This document shows, piece by piece, positions 15,448 through 24,132 of a stretch of 64,000 nucleotides of DNA; within the stretch, counting starts at the first letter, position 1, and each line of letters starts with the position of its first letter. The position numbers were made by a program, and so were the translations under genes. Source of the DNA: Desulfatirhabdium butyrativorans DSM 18734. Its GTDB lineage: Bacteria; Desulfobacterota; Desulfobacteria; Desulfobacterales; Desulfatirhabdiaceae. The notes under the pieces were generated by a model. The model made no database searches. It saw nothing but the letters and a program-made list of their open reading frames with translations, and was not told where the DNA came from. The stretch spans positions 347,739 to 411,738 of the forward strand of contig NZ_KE386985.1 of NCBI RefSeq assembly GCF_000429925.1, read 5' to 3'.

Positions 15448-17865
15448 ATGGAAAAACGGGAGAATCCGACAACCCAACCCCGCATCGGTGTATATGTCTG
15501 TAACTGCGGCGCCAACATCGGCAAGACCGTCGATTGCGAACAGGTGGCGAAAACGGCGGCAGGCATCGCGGATGTCAAGATCGCCAGAAGCGTCCCCTAT
15601 GCCTGTTCCGAGCCTGGCCAGCAAAGCATCCGGGAAGACATTCTGGAGCAGAACCTGGATCGGGTGGTGGTGGCTTCCTGCTCACCGCGGTTGCATGAGC
15701 CCACTTTCCGCCAGATGGTTCAGGAAGCGGGGCTCAATCCCTACGTGCTGGAAATGGCCAATCTGCGGGAACAATGCAGTTGGGTGCACATGGACCAGTC
15801 CGAGGCCGCAACCGAAAAGGCCATGGATTTGACGAAAATGGCCATATCGCGGGCCCGAACCCTTCAGGCGCTGACGCCCGAGAAGCAGGCCCTGGTCAAA
15901 CGGACGCTGGTGATCGGCGGTGGCGTGGCCGGGATTCAGGCGGCGCTCGATCTTGCGGACAACGGGTATGACGTGGTGCTGGTGGAAAAGAAACCATCCA
16001 TCGGCGGGGTCATGGCCACCCTGGATAAAACCTTTCCCACCATGGACTGCTCCATCTGAATCCTCGGGCCGAAAATGACGGATGTCGGTCGACATCCCCG
16101 GATCAAGCTGTATACCCTGAGTGAAGTGCGTGAAGTCAAAGGTTCCGTTGGAAATTTTACGGTTCGCATCCTTAAAAAGGCGCGCTACGTGGATGAAAAG
16201 GCGTGCACGGCCTGCGGAGACTGCGCTGCGGTCTGCCCGGTGGTGCGGCCCGATGCCTTCAATTATGGCCTTTCGTCCCGAAAAGCCATCTATTCCCCTT
16301 TTCCCCAGGCGGTCCCTTCCGCATACGCCATCAACGTGAACGAGTGCCTGGGACACAACCCGGCGGTGTGCGCCAAGTGCGTTGAAGCCTGCAAGAAAGG
16401 CTGCATCAATTTCCACATGTCCGATGAGGAAATCACCGAAACGGTGGGCACCATCGTGGTGGCGACCGGTATGGAAACCTATGATCCAACGGAAATGGAT
16501 GAATACGGTTATACCCGATTTGAAAACGTCCTCACCAGCGTCGAATTCGAGCGGCTTGTCAATGCGGGAGGCCCCACAAAGGGTGAGCTGCTGCGCCCGA
16601 CAGATCGAAAACGGCCGGCATCCGTCGGTTTTGTCCAGTGCGTCGGATCCCGGTCTGCCAAAAAAGGAGGCGCCTACTGCTCCAATGTCTGCTGCATGAA
16701 TACGATCAAGAGCACGCTGGTTCTGAAGGAGCATTATCCGGATATGGACGTCAAGGTCTTTTATATCGATATCCGGGCGTTCGGCAAGGGATTCGAGGAT
16801 CTCTACAGCAGGAGCCGGCGGCTGGGCGTCCATTACCTGCGGGGGCTTCCGGGGACGGTCGAGGAGACGCCGGACAGGGGGCTCCGGGTGGCGGTTGAAA
16901 ACACGGCCCTGGGAAAAATCGAGTTCTTCGATCTCGACATGCTGGTGCTGGCTGTCGGGATCCAGCCATCCGAGAGCACCCGGACGCTGCAGGAAATGCT
17001 CGGGCTGCAACTGACGCCGGATGGGTTTTTTCTGGAGGCCCATCCCAAGCTGCAACCCGTGGATGCGGCAACCCGCGGCATTTTTTTCGCCGGATGCGCC
17101 GAAGGGCCCAAGGACATCAAGGACAGCGTCACCCAGGCATCCGCTGCCGCAGCCAGGGCCATCCGGCTGATGCACACGGGGGAGATCCTGACCGAGCCGA
17201 TCACATCGGAAATCATCGCGGAAAAATGCAAATCCTGCGGCAAATGCGCCGAGGTCTGCCCATACAATGCCATTACCGTGGATGTGAAAAAGAAGACCCC
17301 CGCAATCGTCCATACGGCCGCCTGTGCGGGGTGCGGGACCTGTGCCGCCGAATGTGCCTTCGATGCCATCGTCATGAACCATTTTACAGACCGACAGATT
17401 CTCGATCAGGTGGACGCCCTGCTGACCGAAAAGCCGGAGGAGAAAATCCTCGCGTTCGCCTGTAACTGGTGCTCCTATGCCGGGGCCGATTACGCCGGGG
17501 TGTCCAGGTGTCAGTATCCGCCCAATGTGCGCCTGATCCGCACCATGTGCTCCGGCAGGGTGGATGAAAAATTCATCTGGGATGGTTTCTTGAAAGGTGC
17601 TCCCGTCATCCTGGTGAGCGGGTGCCATATCGGGGACTGCCATTACATCGATGCCAACCACTGGACCGAAAAACGCATTGCCAAAATCCACCGGAAAATG
17701 GCCAAACTGGGCATCCGGCAGGAGCGGCTGCAACTGGCGTGGATCAGCGCGGCCGAAGGCATGCGGTTTGCGGCCGTCATGAACGACCTGGAAGTTCTGA
17801 GAAAGAGCGTGAGCCGGGAGGAAATCGCGGAGACCATCCGCATTTTGCAGAAAGACAGCGCCTGA
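15448..17865 (+). CDS. hdrA: HdrA-MvhD fusion, apparent selenoprotein (in-frame TGA at 16057-16059 read as Sec204)
   Basis: Two abutting open frames, 15448-16056 and 16060-17865, are in the same phase and separated by one TGA. Together they give an 805-residue HdrA with a C-terminal MvhD domain. The segment before the TGA ends LDKTFPTMDCSI and the one after begins ILGPKMTDV. In HdrA this is continuous as DCSxCILxPK, so the TGA replaces a conserved cluster-binding cysteine. A SECIS-like hairpin follows at 16080-16097. Other features are FAD fold VIGGGVAGIQAALDLA (about 155), CTACGDCAAVCP (about 254), the CVGSR...CSNVCC region, two ferredoxin motifs CKSCGKCAEVCP and CAGCGTCAAECA, and C-terminal FACNWCSYAG (MvhD). 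ATG 15448 has GAGAG seven bases upstream; ATG 15442 is the alternative. A nonsense mutation is possible but much less likely. Confidence 0.87.
16060..16103 (+). promoter_or_regulatory. Bacterial SECIS-like element downstream of the hdrA TGA
   Basis: Immediately after TGA 16057-16059, GGATGTC (16080-16086) and GACATCC (16091-16097) form a perfect 7 bp stem with a GGTC loop. ATCC (16060-16063) can pair with GGAT (16100-16103) as a lower stem. The apical loop is 27 bases past the TGA and begins with G, resembling the GGUC core of the E. coli fdhF element. It lies inside the coding sequence, as bacterial SECIS elements do. Confidence 0.75.
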
Positions 17866-17902
17866 ACGAAAACCCCGTTTATCGCCGAACCTGAGGCGGC
17901 TC
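17859..17902. repeat. Partial inverted-repeat element forming both ends of hdrA and fumC
   Basis: GCGCCTGAACGAAAACCCCG and the following CCGAACCTGAGGCGGCTC match the left half and middle of the element at 34098-34190. Its TGA is the stop codon of hdrA, and on the other strand it supplies the last residues and stop codon of fumC. The right half is missing. Confidence 0.75.
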
Positions 17903-19291
17903 TTTTCTGGGGCCTATCATCTGCCCGGGATTGACCCAATCATCAAATTGATCCTCGGCCAGAAAACCCAGCTCAAGCGCCGCCGCCTTCAACGTTTTAT
18001 GCTCGTTATGCGCTTTCTGCGCAATCCGGGCCGCCTTGTCGTATCCGATATGCTCGTTCAGAGCCGTTACGAGCATCAACGAATTTTCAAGATTTCGCCG
18101 GATGTTTCTTTCATTGGCGTTGATGCCGGCCAGACAGTGATCGGTAAAGCTTTCACAGGCGTCCGAGAGCAGTTTGATCGACTGCAACACGTTGTAAATG
18201 ATCATCGGCTTGAAAACGTTCAGTTCGAAATTTCCGCTGGCTCCGCCAATGCATACCGCAACATCGTTTCCCATGACCTGCGCGCAAACCATGGTCATGG
18301 CCTCGCATTGGGTCGGATTGACTTTCCCCGGCATGATCGAGCTGCCCGGTTCATTGGCCGGGAGCTCCAATTCGCCGATTCCGCAGCGGGGCCCTGAACC
18401 GAGCCATCGGATATCGTTGGCGATCTTCATCAATGATGCGGCAATCGTCTTGAGAACACCGTGAAATTCGACCAGGCTGTCATGTGTGGCCAGGGCTTCG
18501 AATTTGTTTCTGGCGGAAGTGAAATGCCTGCCCGTCAGTTCGGCGATCTTTCCTGCGACCCGTTCGGCAAATTCCGGATGGGTATTCAACCCCGTTCCGA
18601 CGGCTGTGCCGCCCAGCGCCAGCTCATGCAGCCTCGGCAATGCGGCATCGATTCTCTCCAGCCCGTTTGTCAGCATCTGCGCATAGCCGGAAAATTCCTG
18701 ACCCAACGTCAATGGCGTTGCATCCATCAGGTGGGTCCTGCCGATCTTGATGATGTCCAGAAATTCAACCGATTTTGTTCCAAGTGCGTCGCGCAGTTTG
18801 GCGAGCATCGGCGACAACCTTCCGTGCACTTCCTCAACGACGGCAATATGCATGGCGCTCGGAAACGTATCGTTGGATGACTGCCCCTTGTTCACATCGT
18901 CATTCGGGTGGATCGGAATTTTGCTGCCCAATACACCGCCGGCCATTTCGATTGCGCGGTTCGATATGACTTCATTGACATTCATGTTGGTTTGCGTACC
19001 GCTTCCGCTCTGCCAGACAAGCAACGGAAATTGGTGGTTCAGTTTCCCGTCGATGATTTCCTCGGCAGCCCGAACGATCAGGTCCGCTTTATCAGCGGAG
19101 AGAATGCCAAGTTCCTGATTCACCAACGCTGCGGCTTTTTTCAGAATCCCGAATGCCCGGATCAGCGCCGCAGGCATTCTTTCTTCCCCAATCTGAAAGT
19201 TCTGTCTTGCCCGTGCGGTTTGCGCCCCGTAATAGGCATCGGAGGGGACCGCTATTTCGCCCATACTGTCTGTTTCGATCCTGAAGGCCAT
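17879..19291 (-). CDS. fumC: Fumarate hydratase, class II
   Basis: 470 residues of the class II fumarase/aspartase superfamily, interconverting fumarate and malate without an Fe-S cluster. Landmarks are [15 protein letters not shown] (about 95-110), [28 protein letters not shown], the catalytic-loop signature [13 protein letters not shown] (about 320-332) and a C-terminal NPGQMIGP. These favour FumC over argininosuccinate lyase or aspartase. It reads towards the Hdr block, and the two stop codons are only 13 bp apart. The last eight or so residues (EPPQVRR) come from the dispersed repeat lying across the junction, so the native C-terminus has been replaced or extended. Its place beside Kor suggests an oxidative or reductive citric acid cycle branch. 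Confidence 0.93.
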   Translation of the reverse strand: MAFRIETDSMGEIAVPSDAYYGAQTARARQNFQIGEERMPAALIRAFGILKKAAALVNQELGILSADKADLIVRAAEEIIDGKLNHQFPLLVWQSGSGTQTNMNVNEVISNRAIEMAGGVLGSKIPIHPNDDVNKGQSSNDTFPSAMHIAVVEEVHGRLSPMLAKLRDALGTKSVEFLDIIKIGRTHLMDATPLTLGQEFSGYAQMLTNGLERIDAALPRLHELALGGTAVGTGLNTHPEFAERVAGKIAELTGRHFTSARNKFEALATHDSLVEFHGVLKTIAASLMKIANDIRWLGSGPRCGIGELELPANEPGSSIMPGKVNPTQCEAMTMVCAQVMGNDVAVCIGGASGNFELNVFKPMIIYNVLQSIKLLSDACESFTDHCLAGINANERNIRRNLENSLMLVTALNEHIGYDKAARIAQKAHNEHKTLKAAALELGFLAEDQFDDWVNPGQMIGPRKEPPQVRR

Positions 19292-19543
19292 TGTTGCCGC
19301 ACCCTTTCCAGATAAAAGCAGGAGATCAATGATCTCGCAATAAGTCGCTCAAATCCCGAATTCTCCATACAACCAACCGGAAAATGGTGCAACGGCTAAT
19401 CAGGAGGATGCGCTGGATAAGATCGAATTTCTGTCGCAGCAAGTGTCCACCGGCAACAATGGGCTTGTCACCATGCGCCAATTGCTATAAGAAATCGTAG
19501 GCAATTTTCCAGGAAAGGATATTTTCGGAAAGGAGCGAACAGG

Positions 19544-20386
19544 ATGGAAATACGCTTTGAAAATGCTTTGCGGCGCGGGCTTTTTGCAATTTGCCTTGGA
19601 TGGCTGGCATGTGGTTTGTTAGCGGTTCTTTTGCCGATGGGTGTTCAGGCGCAGTCTTCCGATGCAGGGACTCCCGTTCTGCGTTTCAAAATCCCTTCCC
19701 CCCCCCAGCAATCGGCGTCTACCAGCTCAACCACAACGACACTCCCGACGGAAACGGTAAAGCCTCCCGCGGGTGCCGCTCCTGTCATCGAAGAAAAGCC
19801 ATCCGAAGTCGCTACCGAAAAACAGGCTTCCCAGCCGCCTGTAGCGACATCGCCATCGTCTTCAACACCGCCGCTTTCTCATGAAATTCTGACCCCCAAA
19901 AAGCCAGCAGGCCCGCAAACATCCGTCGAAGCCTCGCCTCAGCCATCGGCCTCCCAGGCGCAACCATCGCAGGGCGCTTCTTCTGAAAAGCATCCTGTCA
20001 TGACCAAATCCGAGAAAAAGACTCCGATGCCCGGAGCCGTTGTCGATAAGATTCTTTCCGCCATTTCCGTCCAGAAAGACGATCCGGCCGGCGAAACCCT
20101 CAATGTCATGCTCAATGGCTTCTATCCGCCCCAGGTCAGCTCTGCAGAAGGCGGGCCTCCCCGGATCATCTGTGATTTTCCGGATGTCCGTCTGGGACAG
20201 GGCGTTCCGAAAGTCATCCCGGTCAATGGCAAATTCATCACCCAGGTGCGTATCGGCCTGCATACCAAGCCTGCCTTGAAGGTGCGGATCGTCCTGGATC
20301 TGGTGCCGGATTATAATTACGATGTCGAGCAGTTTTACTATCAGAAGGAAAGCCTGTACAGCCTGATTGTCAAAAAGAGGCCATGA
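19544..20386 (+). CDS. Exported Pro/Ser/Thr-rich protein with C-terminal AMIN-like domain
   Basis: 280 residues. The N-terminus has a hydrophobic segment (about 14-36, LFAICLGWLACGLLAVLLP) ending near VQAQSS, either a signal peptide or an anchor. Residues 45-160 are low-complexity, rich in Pro, Ser, Thr and Ala, like a periplasmic linker. Residues about 185-280 resemble an AMIN domain (LNVMLNGF...PRIICDFPDV...VRIGLHTKPALKVRIVLDL), which in AmiC and PilQ directs proteins to the cell wall or septum. AAGGAG lies eight bases before the ATG. Its stop is four bases before the next gene's start, suggesting co-transcription. The AMIN assignment is from pattern only. Confidence 0.7.
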   Translation: MEIRFENALRRGLFAICLGWLACGLLAVLLPMGVQAQSSDAGTPVLRFKIPSPPQQSASTSSTTTTLPTETVKPPAGAAPVIEEKPSEVATEKQASQPPVATSPSSSTPPLSHEILTPKKPAGPQTSVEASPQPSASQAQPSQGASSEKHPVMTKSEKKTPMPGAVVDKILSAISVQKDDPAGETLNVMLNGFYPPQVSSAEGGPPRIICDFPDVRLGQGVPKVIPVNGKFITQVRIGLHTKPALKVRIVLDLVPDYNYDVEQFYYQKESLYSLIVKKRP

Positions 20387-20390
20387 TCCG

Positions 20391-21512
20391 ATGAAATCGT
20401 ATGAAAGACCGCATGCAGCGGGTGAATCCCGCATGACGGATACGGAGCGCAGAATTCTGCATGGATTGCGATGGGAGTATCAGAATTGTCTCGATTATAT
20501 ATCGAGCGATATTCGGCCGGTTCTTCGTCCGGTGACCTTTTTGTTGATGGATTCCGAAAGACGTCTCGGTCAATGGGTATATGCGAGGCGGGAGATCGCC
20601 CTGAGTCGCTCCTTTGTGTTGACCCATCGCTGGGGTGACGTCCGGGAAGTGCTCTTTCACGAAATGGCGCATCAGATTGCCGATGAATGTTTTGGGGGCC
20701 AACAGGAGACCAGCCACGGGCCGTCCTTTCGAAAAGCCTGCGAAATGCTCCGGATCAAGGCCGATGCCAGCGCCGCCTTCGTTCCGATCAGCCGATTGAT
20801 CGATGGGCAGGCGGAGGACAACGACGATCCGATTCAGCGCAGAATCCACAAATTGCTTGTGCTTGCCCAAAGCGCCAACCGTCACGAGGCGCAGGCCGCC
20901 GCCGCAAAGGCGCGGGAAATGATGGCCCGTCATGCCCGTGAGGAGATCGAACATATCCCTGATCGGAAATTTTTCTCGATGCTGGTTGGCGAGCCATCCA
21001 TCAGGCGTACGCGGGATCAGTGCATGCTCGGCAGAATTCTGATCGATCATTACTATGTGGAAGGCATCTGGATTACCGTTTTCATTCCTGAACAGGGAAG
21101 AACGGGTAAGGCATTTGAAATCAGCGGAACACGAGCCAATGTGCAGATCGCATCCTATATTCATGGCTTCATCGAACGGTTCATCGAAAGCGAATGGCAA
21201 CGATACGCCCGGGAAACAGGCGTCGGCAAGCGATACCGGGTGGATTTCGCCTTCGGCATTCTCAGCGGTTTCCTGGAAAGACTCGAGGATCAGACCAGAC
21301 ACTGGACAAAGTCGAGTCTGCCCATGCTCTGTCCAAAAGACGAAAACCTGTACGCCTACTATCGGTTTCGACATCCCCATATCTGCCATACCAGATCGGC
21401 GGCATCTCTCGATCCGCAAGTGCTGGCCGACGGGGAACTGCTGGGAAAAAAGCTGGTCATTCATAAAGGTGTCGATCAAAAGGAAGGCGGGATCAGGGGG
21501 TTGTTGCACTGA
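20391..21512 (+). CDS. SprT-like zinc metallopeptidase with DUF2786-type segment
   Basis: 373 residues. The early part holds VLFHEMAHQIADECFGG (about 82-98), a HExxH zinc motif, with a second His in SHGPSFRKAC about 20 residues later, as in SprT-like metallopeptidases. Next, DPIQRRIHKLLVLAQSANRHEAQAA (split here as a helix pair near 146-170) resembles DUF2786, often found with SprT-like domains in bacterial and phage proteins. No signal peptide is present, so it is probably cytoplasmic. ATG 20391 is taken as start; an in-frame TTG at 20367 would overlap the previous gene and ATG 20433 is another option. SprT-family enzymes can act on DNA-protein crosslinks, but no function is shown here. Confidence 0.75.
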   Translation: MKSYERPHAAGESRMTDTERRILHGLRWEYQNCLDYISSDIRPVLRPVTFLLMDSERRLGQWVYARREIALSRSFVLTHRWGDVREVLFHEMAHQIADECFGGQQETSHGPSFRKACEMLRIKADASAAFVPISRLIDGQAEDNDDPIQRRIHKLLVLAQSANRHEAQAAAAKAREMMARHAREEIEHIPDRKFFSMLVGEPSIRRTRDQCMLGRILIDHYYVEGIWITVFIPEQGRTGKAFEISGTRANVQIASYIHGFIERFIESEWQRYARETGVGKRYRVDFAFGILSGFLERLEDQTRHWTKSSLPMLCPKDENLYAYYRFRHPHICHTRSAASLDPQVLADGELLGKKLVIHKGVDQKEGGIRGLLH

Positions 21513-21594
21513 ATATGCCGAATCAATATTCATTGCGGGATTCGCCACCTCCGGCCATCATTCAGACGAAAGCCGGTGCGGCGGGGCGAGAGAA

Positions 21595-21691
<97 letters not shown>

Positions 21692-21820
21692 CATCCCCAA
21701 GGTTGGAGAGAGAAGTATTTTCATGATTTTCCCCCATGCAGCCGGGGCTGAACCCCGGTTAATGAAAATCGATGGAGCAACTTCCTTAGGAGTGTGGCGA
21801 CATGACCGCCGCCCTACCAC

Positions 21821-21927
21821 ACTGCCCACTGCCCACTGCTGACTGCCCACTGCTGACTGCCCACTGCTGACTGCCCACTGCTGACTGCCCACTGCTGACT
21901 GCCCACTGCCGACTGCCCACTGCTGAC
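21821..21927. repeat. Heptanucleotide array, TGCCCAC/TGCTGAC (14 bp higher-order unit)
   Basis: Seven-base units alternate between ACTGCCC and ACTGCTG, giving a 14 bp period repeated about seven times. Read on the other strand it is the GGGCAGT/CAGCAGT type seen in short form at 6514-6535, 25334-25360, 54126-54151 and inside murD (43088-43121). Confidence 0.95.
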
Positions 21928-22259
21928 TTTCTTAGGAAAAGTTGACAATCTCCTTCTTGGAGTAGTAGAGTGCGTGCAATCGGGGCATGAAGCCTCTTTG
22001 GAATACCGGTGGTTTTGTGGCGGAGTCGTGCTCGAATCTCTCGGATCAAGTGCGATGGTCTCCCAAAAAGTCGCGGAAGATCCCATTTCGCCTTGATTAC
22101 GGCTTTTTGTGAAATCATCAAGCTGTTACCGGAGCGGACGCCAGCCTGAGAACCCCCAGGAATTTCCTGCATCGGAACGATGCCTTGCGACACCATTTAT
22201 CTATCGGTTGCCCATGGAGGGCATCATTCCATTCTTTTTTCGATGAAAGGAGAACGACG

Positions 22260-23306
22260 ATGCATATGGCAGACGCCCTGATTTCACCGGCTGTCGGCGC
22301 GGGCATGTGGGCCGTGACGGCATCCATTGCCGCCTACAGCGCCAAGCAGGTGACGAAACAGATCGACGATCACAAAGTGCCCCTGATGGGTGTTCTGGGG
22401 GCTTTCGTATTCGCCGCCCAGATGATCAATTTTTCCATTCCGGCCACAGGCTCCAGCGGCCATCTGGGCGGAGGCATGCTGCTTGCCATTCTGCTGGGGC
22501 CGCATGCCGCGTTTCTCGTGATTTCCTCCATCCTCACCGTTCAGGCCCTGTTCTTTGCAGACGGCGGCCTGCTCGCCCTGGGTTGCAACATTTTCAACAT
22601 GGGCTTTTTCCCCGCTTTCATCGGTTATCCGCTGATCTATCGCCCATTGGCAGGGGATGGGGCAAGCGGCGCCAGACGGTTCTGGGCGATAATGGTGGCA
22701 GCCGTCGTTTCGCTGCAGTTGGGCGCATTCTCGGTCGTTCTGGAAACCACTTTTTCCGGCATCTCCGAGCTTCCTTTCGGCACTTTTGTCCTGCTGATGC
22801 AACCCATCCACCTGGCCATCGGCATCGTGGAAGGCTTCGTGACCGCAGCGGTTGTCGCTTTCGTGCTGAAGGCAAGGCCGGAATTGCTTTCGAGCTCGGT
22901 TTTCCCTGATGCCGCCAAACGATCCATGAACCTCAAACCGGTGCTGGTCGGAATCGGGATTGCCGCGCTGGTTACGGCAGGGGCGGTATCCTGGTTTGCC
23001 TCCACCCATCCGGACGGACTGGAATGGTCGATTGCCGGTGTTTCGGGAAAGGAAGAGCTGGAAGCGCCTGAAGACGGGGTTCATGCCGTGTTGTCCCATC
23101 TCCAGAAAATGACGGCCTTCTTCCCGGATTACAGTTTCAAACCCGAAGCCGAGGCCGCGCCGAAAGCCGAAAAAAAGGGAGAAGCTGCATGGCCGGCAGT
23201 TGAGCCCGGGACATCCATTTCGGGGGTCATCGGGTCGGTCATCACCCTGCTGCTTGCCCTGGCGATCGGATACGCCCTGCGCAGGTGGTCCAGAAAGACT
23301 TCGTGA
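22260..23306 (+). CDS. cbiM: Cobalt ECF transporter, fused CbiM-CbiN-type substrate-binding protein
   Basis: 348 residues. The mature protein starts MHMADALISP; the Met-His-Met-x-Asp N-terminus is the metal-binding hallmark of CbiM/NikM and fixes the start at 22260, preceded by AGGAG. Several hydrophobic segments follow in the first 220 residues, including the conserved HLGGGMLLAILLGPHAA. The C-terminal part contains STHPDGLEW, the PDGLE signature of CbiN/NikN, and a final membrane helix (about 320-340). The protein is thus a CbiM-CbiN fusion. It forms an energy-coupling-factor transporter with CbiQ and CbiO just downstream. Cobalt rather than nickel is favoured by the corrinoid context (CbiK, B12 riboswitch nearby), but nickel cannot be excluded. 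Confidence 0.9.
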   Translation: MHMADALISPAVGAGMWAVTASIAAYSAKQVTKQIDDHKVPLMGVLGAFVFAAQMINFSIPATGSSGHLGGGMLLAILLGPHAAFLVISSILTVQALFFADGGLLALGCNIFNMGFFPAFIGYPLIYRPLAGDGASGARRFWAIMVAAVVSLQLGAFSVVLETTFSGISELPFGTFVLLMQPIHLAIGIVEGFVTAAVVAFVLKARPELLSSSVFPDAAKRSMNLKPVLVGIGIAALVTAGAVSWFASTHPDGLEWSIAGVSGKEELEAPEDGVHAVLSHLQKMTAFFPDYSFKPEAEAAPKAEKKGEAAWPAVEPGTSISGVIGSVITLLLALAIGYALRRWSRKTS

Positions 23307-23313
23307 TCGGCAA

Positions 23314-24132
23314 ATGGTCATGTCCAGTCCGCAGACGGCGCTTTTCGACCTGCACCGCATCGAAGCCTTCGCTTATCAGGACAGCCCGATCCACCGCTTC
23401 GACCCGAGGGCCAAGCTGATCGTGACGCTGGCGTATATCGTTTCCATCGTATCGTTCGGAAAATATGAAGTCAGCGCCCTGCTGCCGTTCGTGCTCTACC
23501 CGGTCGTGATGATCTCCCTGTCGGGGGTTCCGGCAGGGCCGCTTCTGGTAAAACTCTTCTGGGCAGCGCCTTTCGCCTTTTTCATGGGGCTCTTCAACCC
23601 GATCTTCGATCGGGCCGTCTGGGTGCAATTCGGTCCCATTGGTATCAGCGGCGGATGGGTGTCGTTTCTATCGATTCTCATCCGCTTTTCCCTGACGGTA
23701 TGCGCCGCATTGATCCTGATCTCCACAACCGGGTTCATGGCGGTCTGCGATGCCCTGGGCAGGCTCGGACTTCCCAGGGCCTTTGTCACCCAGCTCATGG
23801 TTCTTTTTCGCTATCTGTTCGTGCTGGCCGAGGAAGCGGGGCGGATGAGCCGGGCAAGAAGCCTGCGCAGCTTCTCCAGGCGCGGTCTTGGCATGCAGGT
23901 CTTCGGCTCCATGATCGGACACCTGTTGCTTCGAACGATTGATCGCGCCACCCGGATACATCTGGCGATGTGTTGCCGGGGGTTCAGCGGTGTGCTGGTT
24001 CGTGTGCAGACCCTGCGGTTTCGGCCATCCGATGCCGGGTTCGTTCTGGGGTGGTCGATGCTGTTTCTCGTTTTTCGATTTGTGGACATTCCCCGATGGA
24101 TCGGGCATCTGATTGAAACCGTAGGCCGATGA
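23314..24132 (+). CDS. cbiQ: Cobalt ECF transporter transmembrane subunit CbiQ
   Basis: 272 residues with an N-terminal cytoplasmic stretch (DSPIHRFDPRAKLIVTLAYI) typical of CbiQ/EcfT, then hydrophobic helices. The two ATPase-coupling motifs appear in the second half as AGRMSRARSLRSF and, later, RATRIHLAMCCRGFSG, each with the Ala-Arg-Gly-like core. It is the scaffold joining CbiMN to the ATPase. ATG 23314 is 7 bp after cbiMN with only a weak ribosome-binding site; ATG 23320 is an alternative. Its TGA overlaps the ATG of cbiO (ATGA, 24129-24132), indicating translational coupling. Confidence 0.9.
   Translation: MVMSSPQTALFDLHRIEAFAYQDSPIHRFDPRAKLIVTLAYIVSIVSFGKYEVSALLPFVLYPVVMISLSGVPAGPLLVKLFWAAPFAFFMGLFNPIFDRAVWVQFGPIGISGGWVSFLSILIRFSLTVCAALILISTTGFMAVCDALGRLGLPRAFVTQLMVLFRYLFVLAEEAGRMSRARSLRSFSRRGLGMQVFGSMIGHLLLRTIDRATRIHLAMCCRGFSGVLVRVQTLRFRPSDAGFVLGWSMLFLVFRFVDIPRWIGHLIETVGR

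Noticed and set aside
16057-16059. TGA as a nonsense mutation or pseudogene in hdrA
   Set aside because: Both sides are intact, the phase is unchanged, the codon falls exactly at a conserved Cys and a SECIS-like hairpin follows; a random stop would not show all of these.
19383-19490. Small gene or gene remnant upstream of the AMIN protein (frame ending FLSQQVSTGNNGLVTMRQLL)
   Set aside because: It has no start codon in frame after an upstream stop and no other support; possibly a remnant, not reportable as a gene.
21942-22259. Cobalamin riboswitch upstream of cbiMN
   Set aside because: The B12 box and the GGGAA...GTGAGAATC-type core seen at 32.6 kb are absent here.
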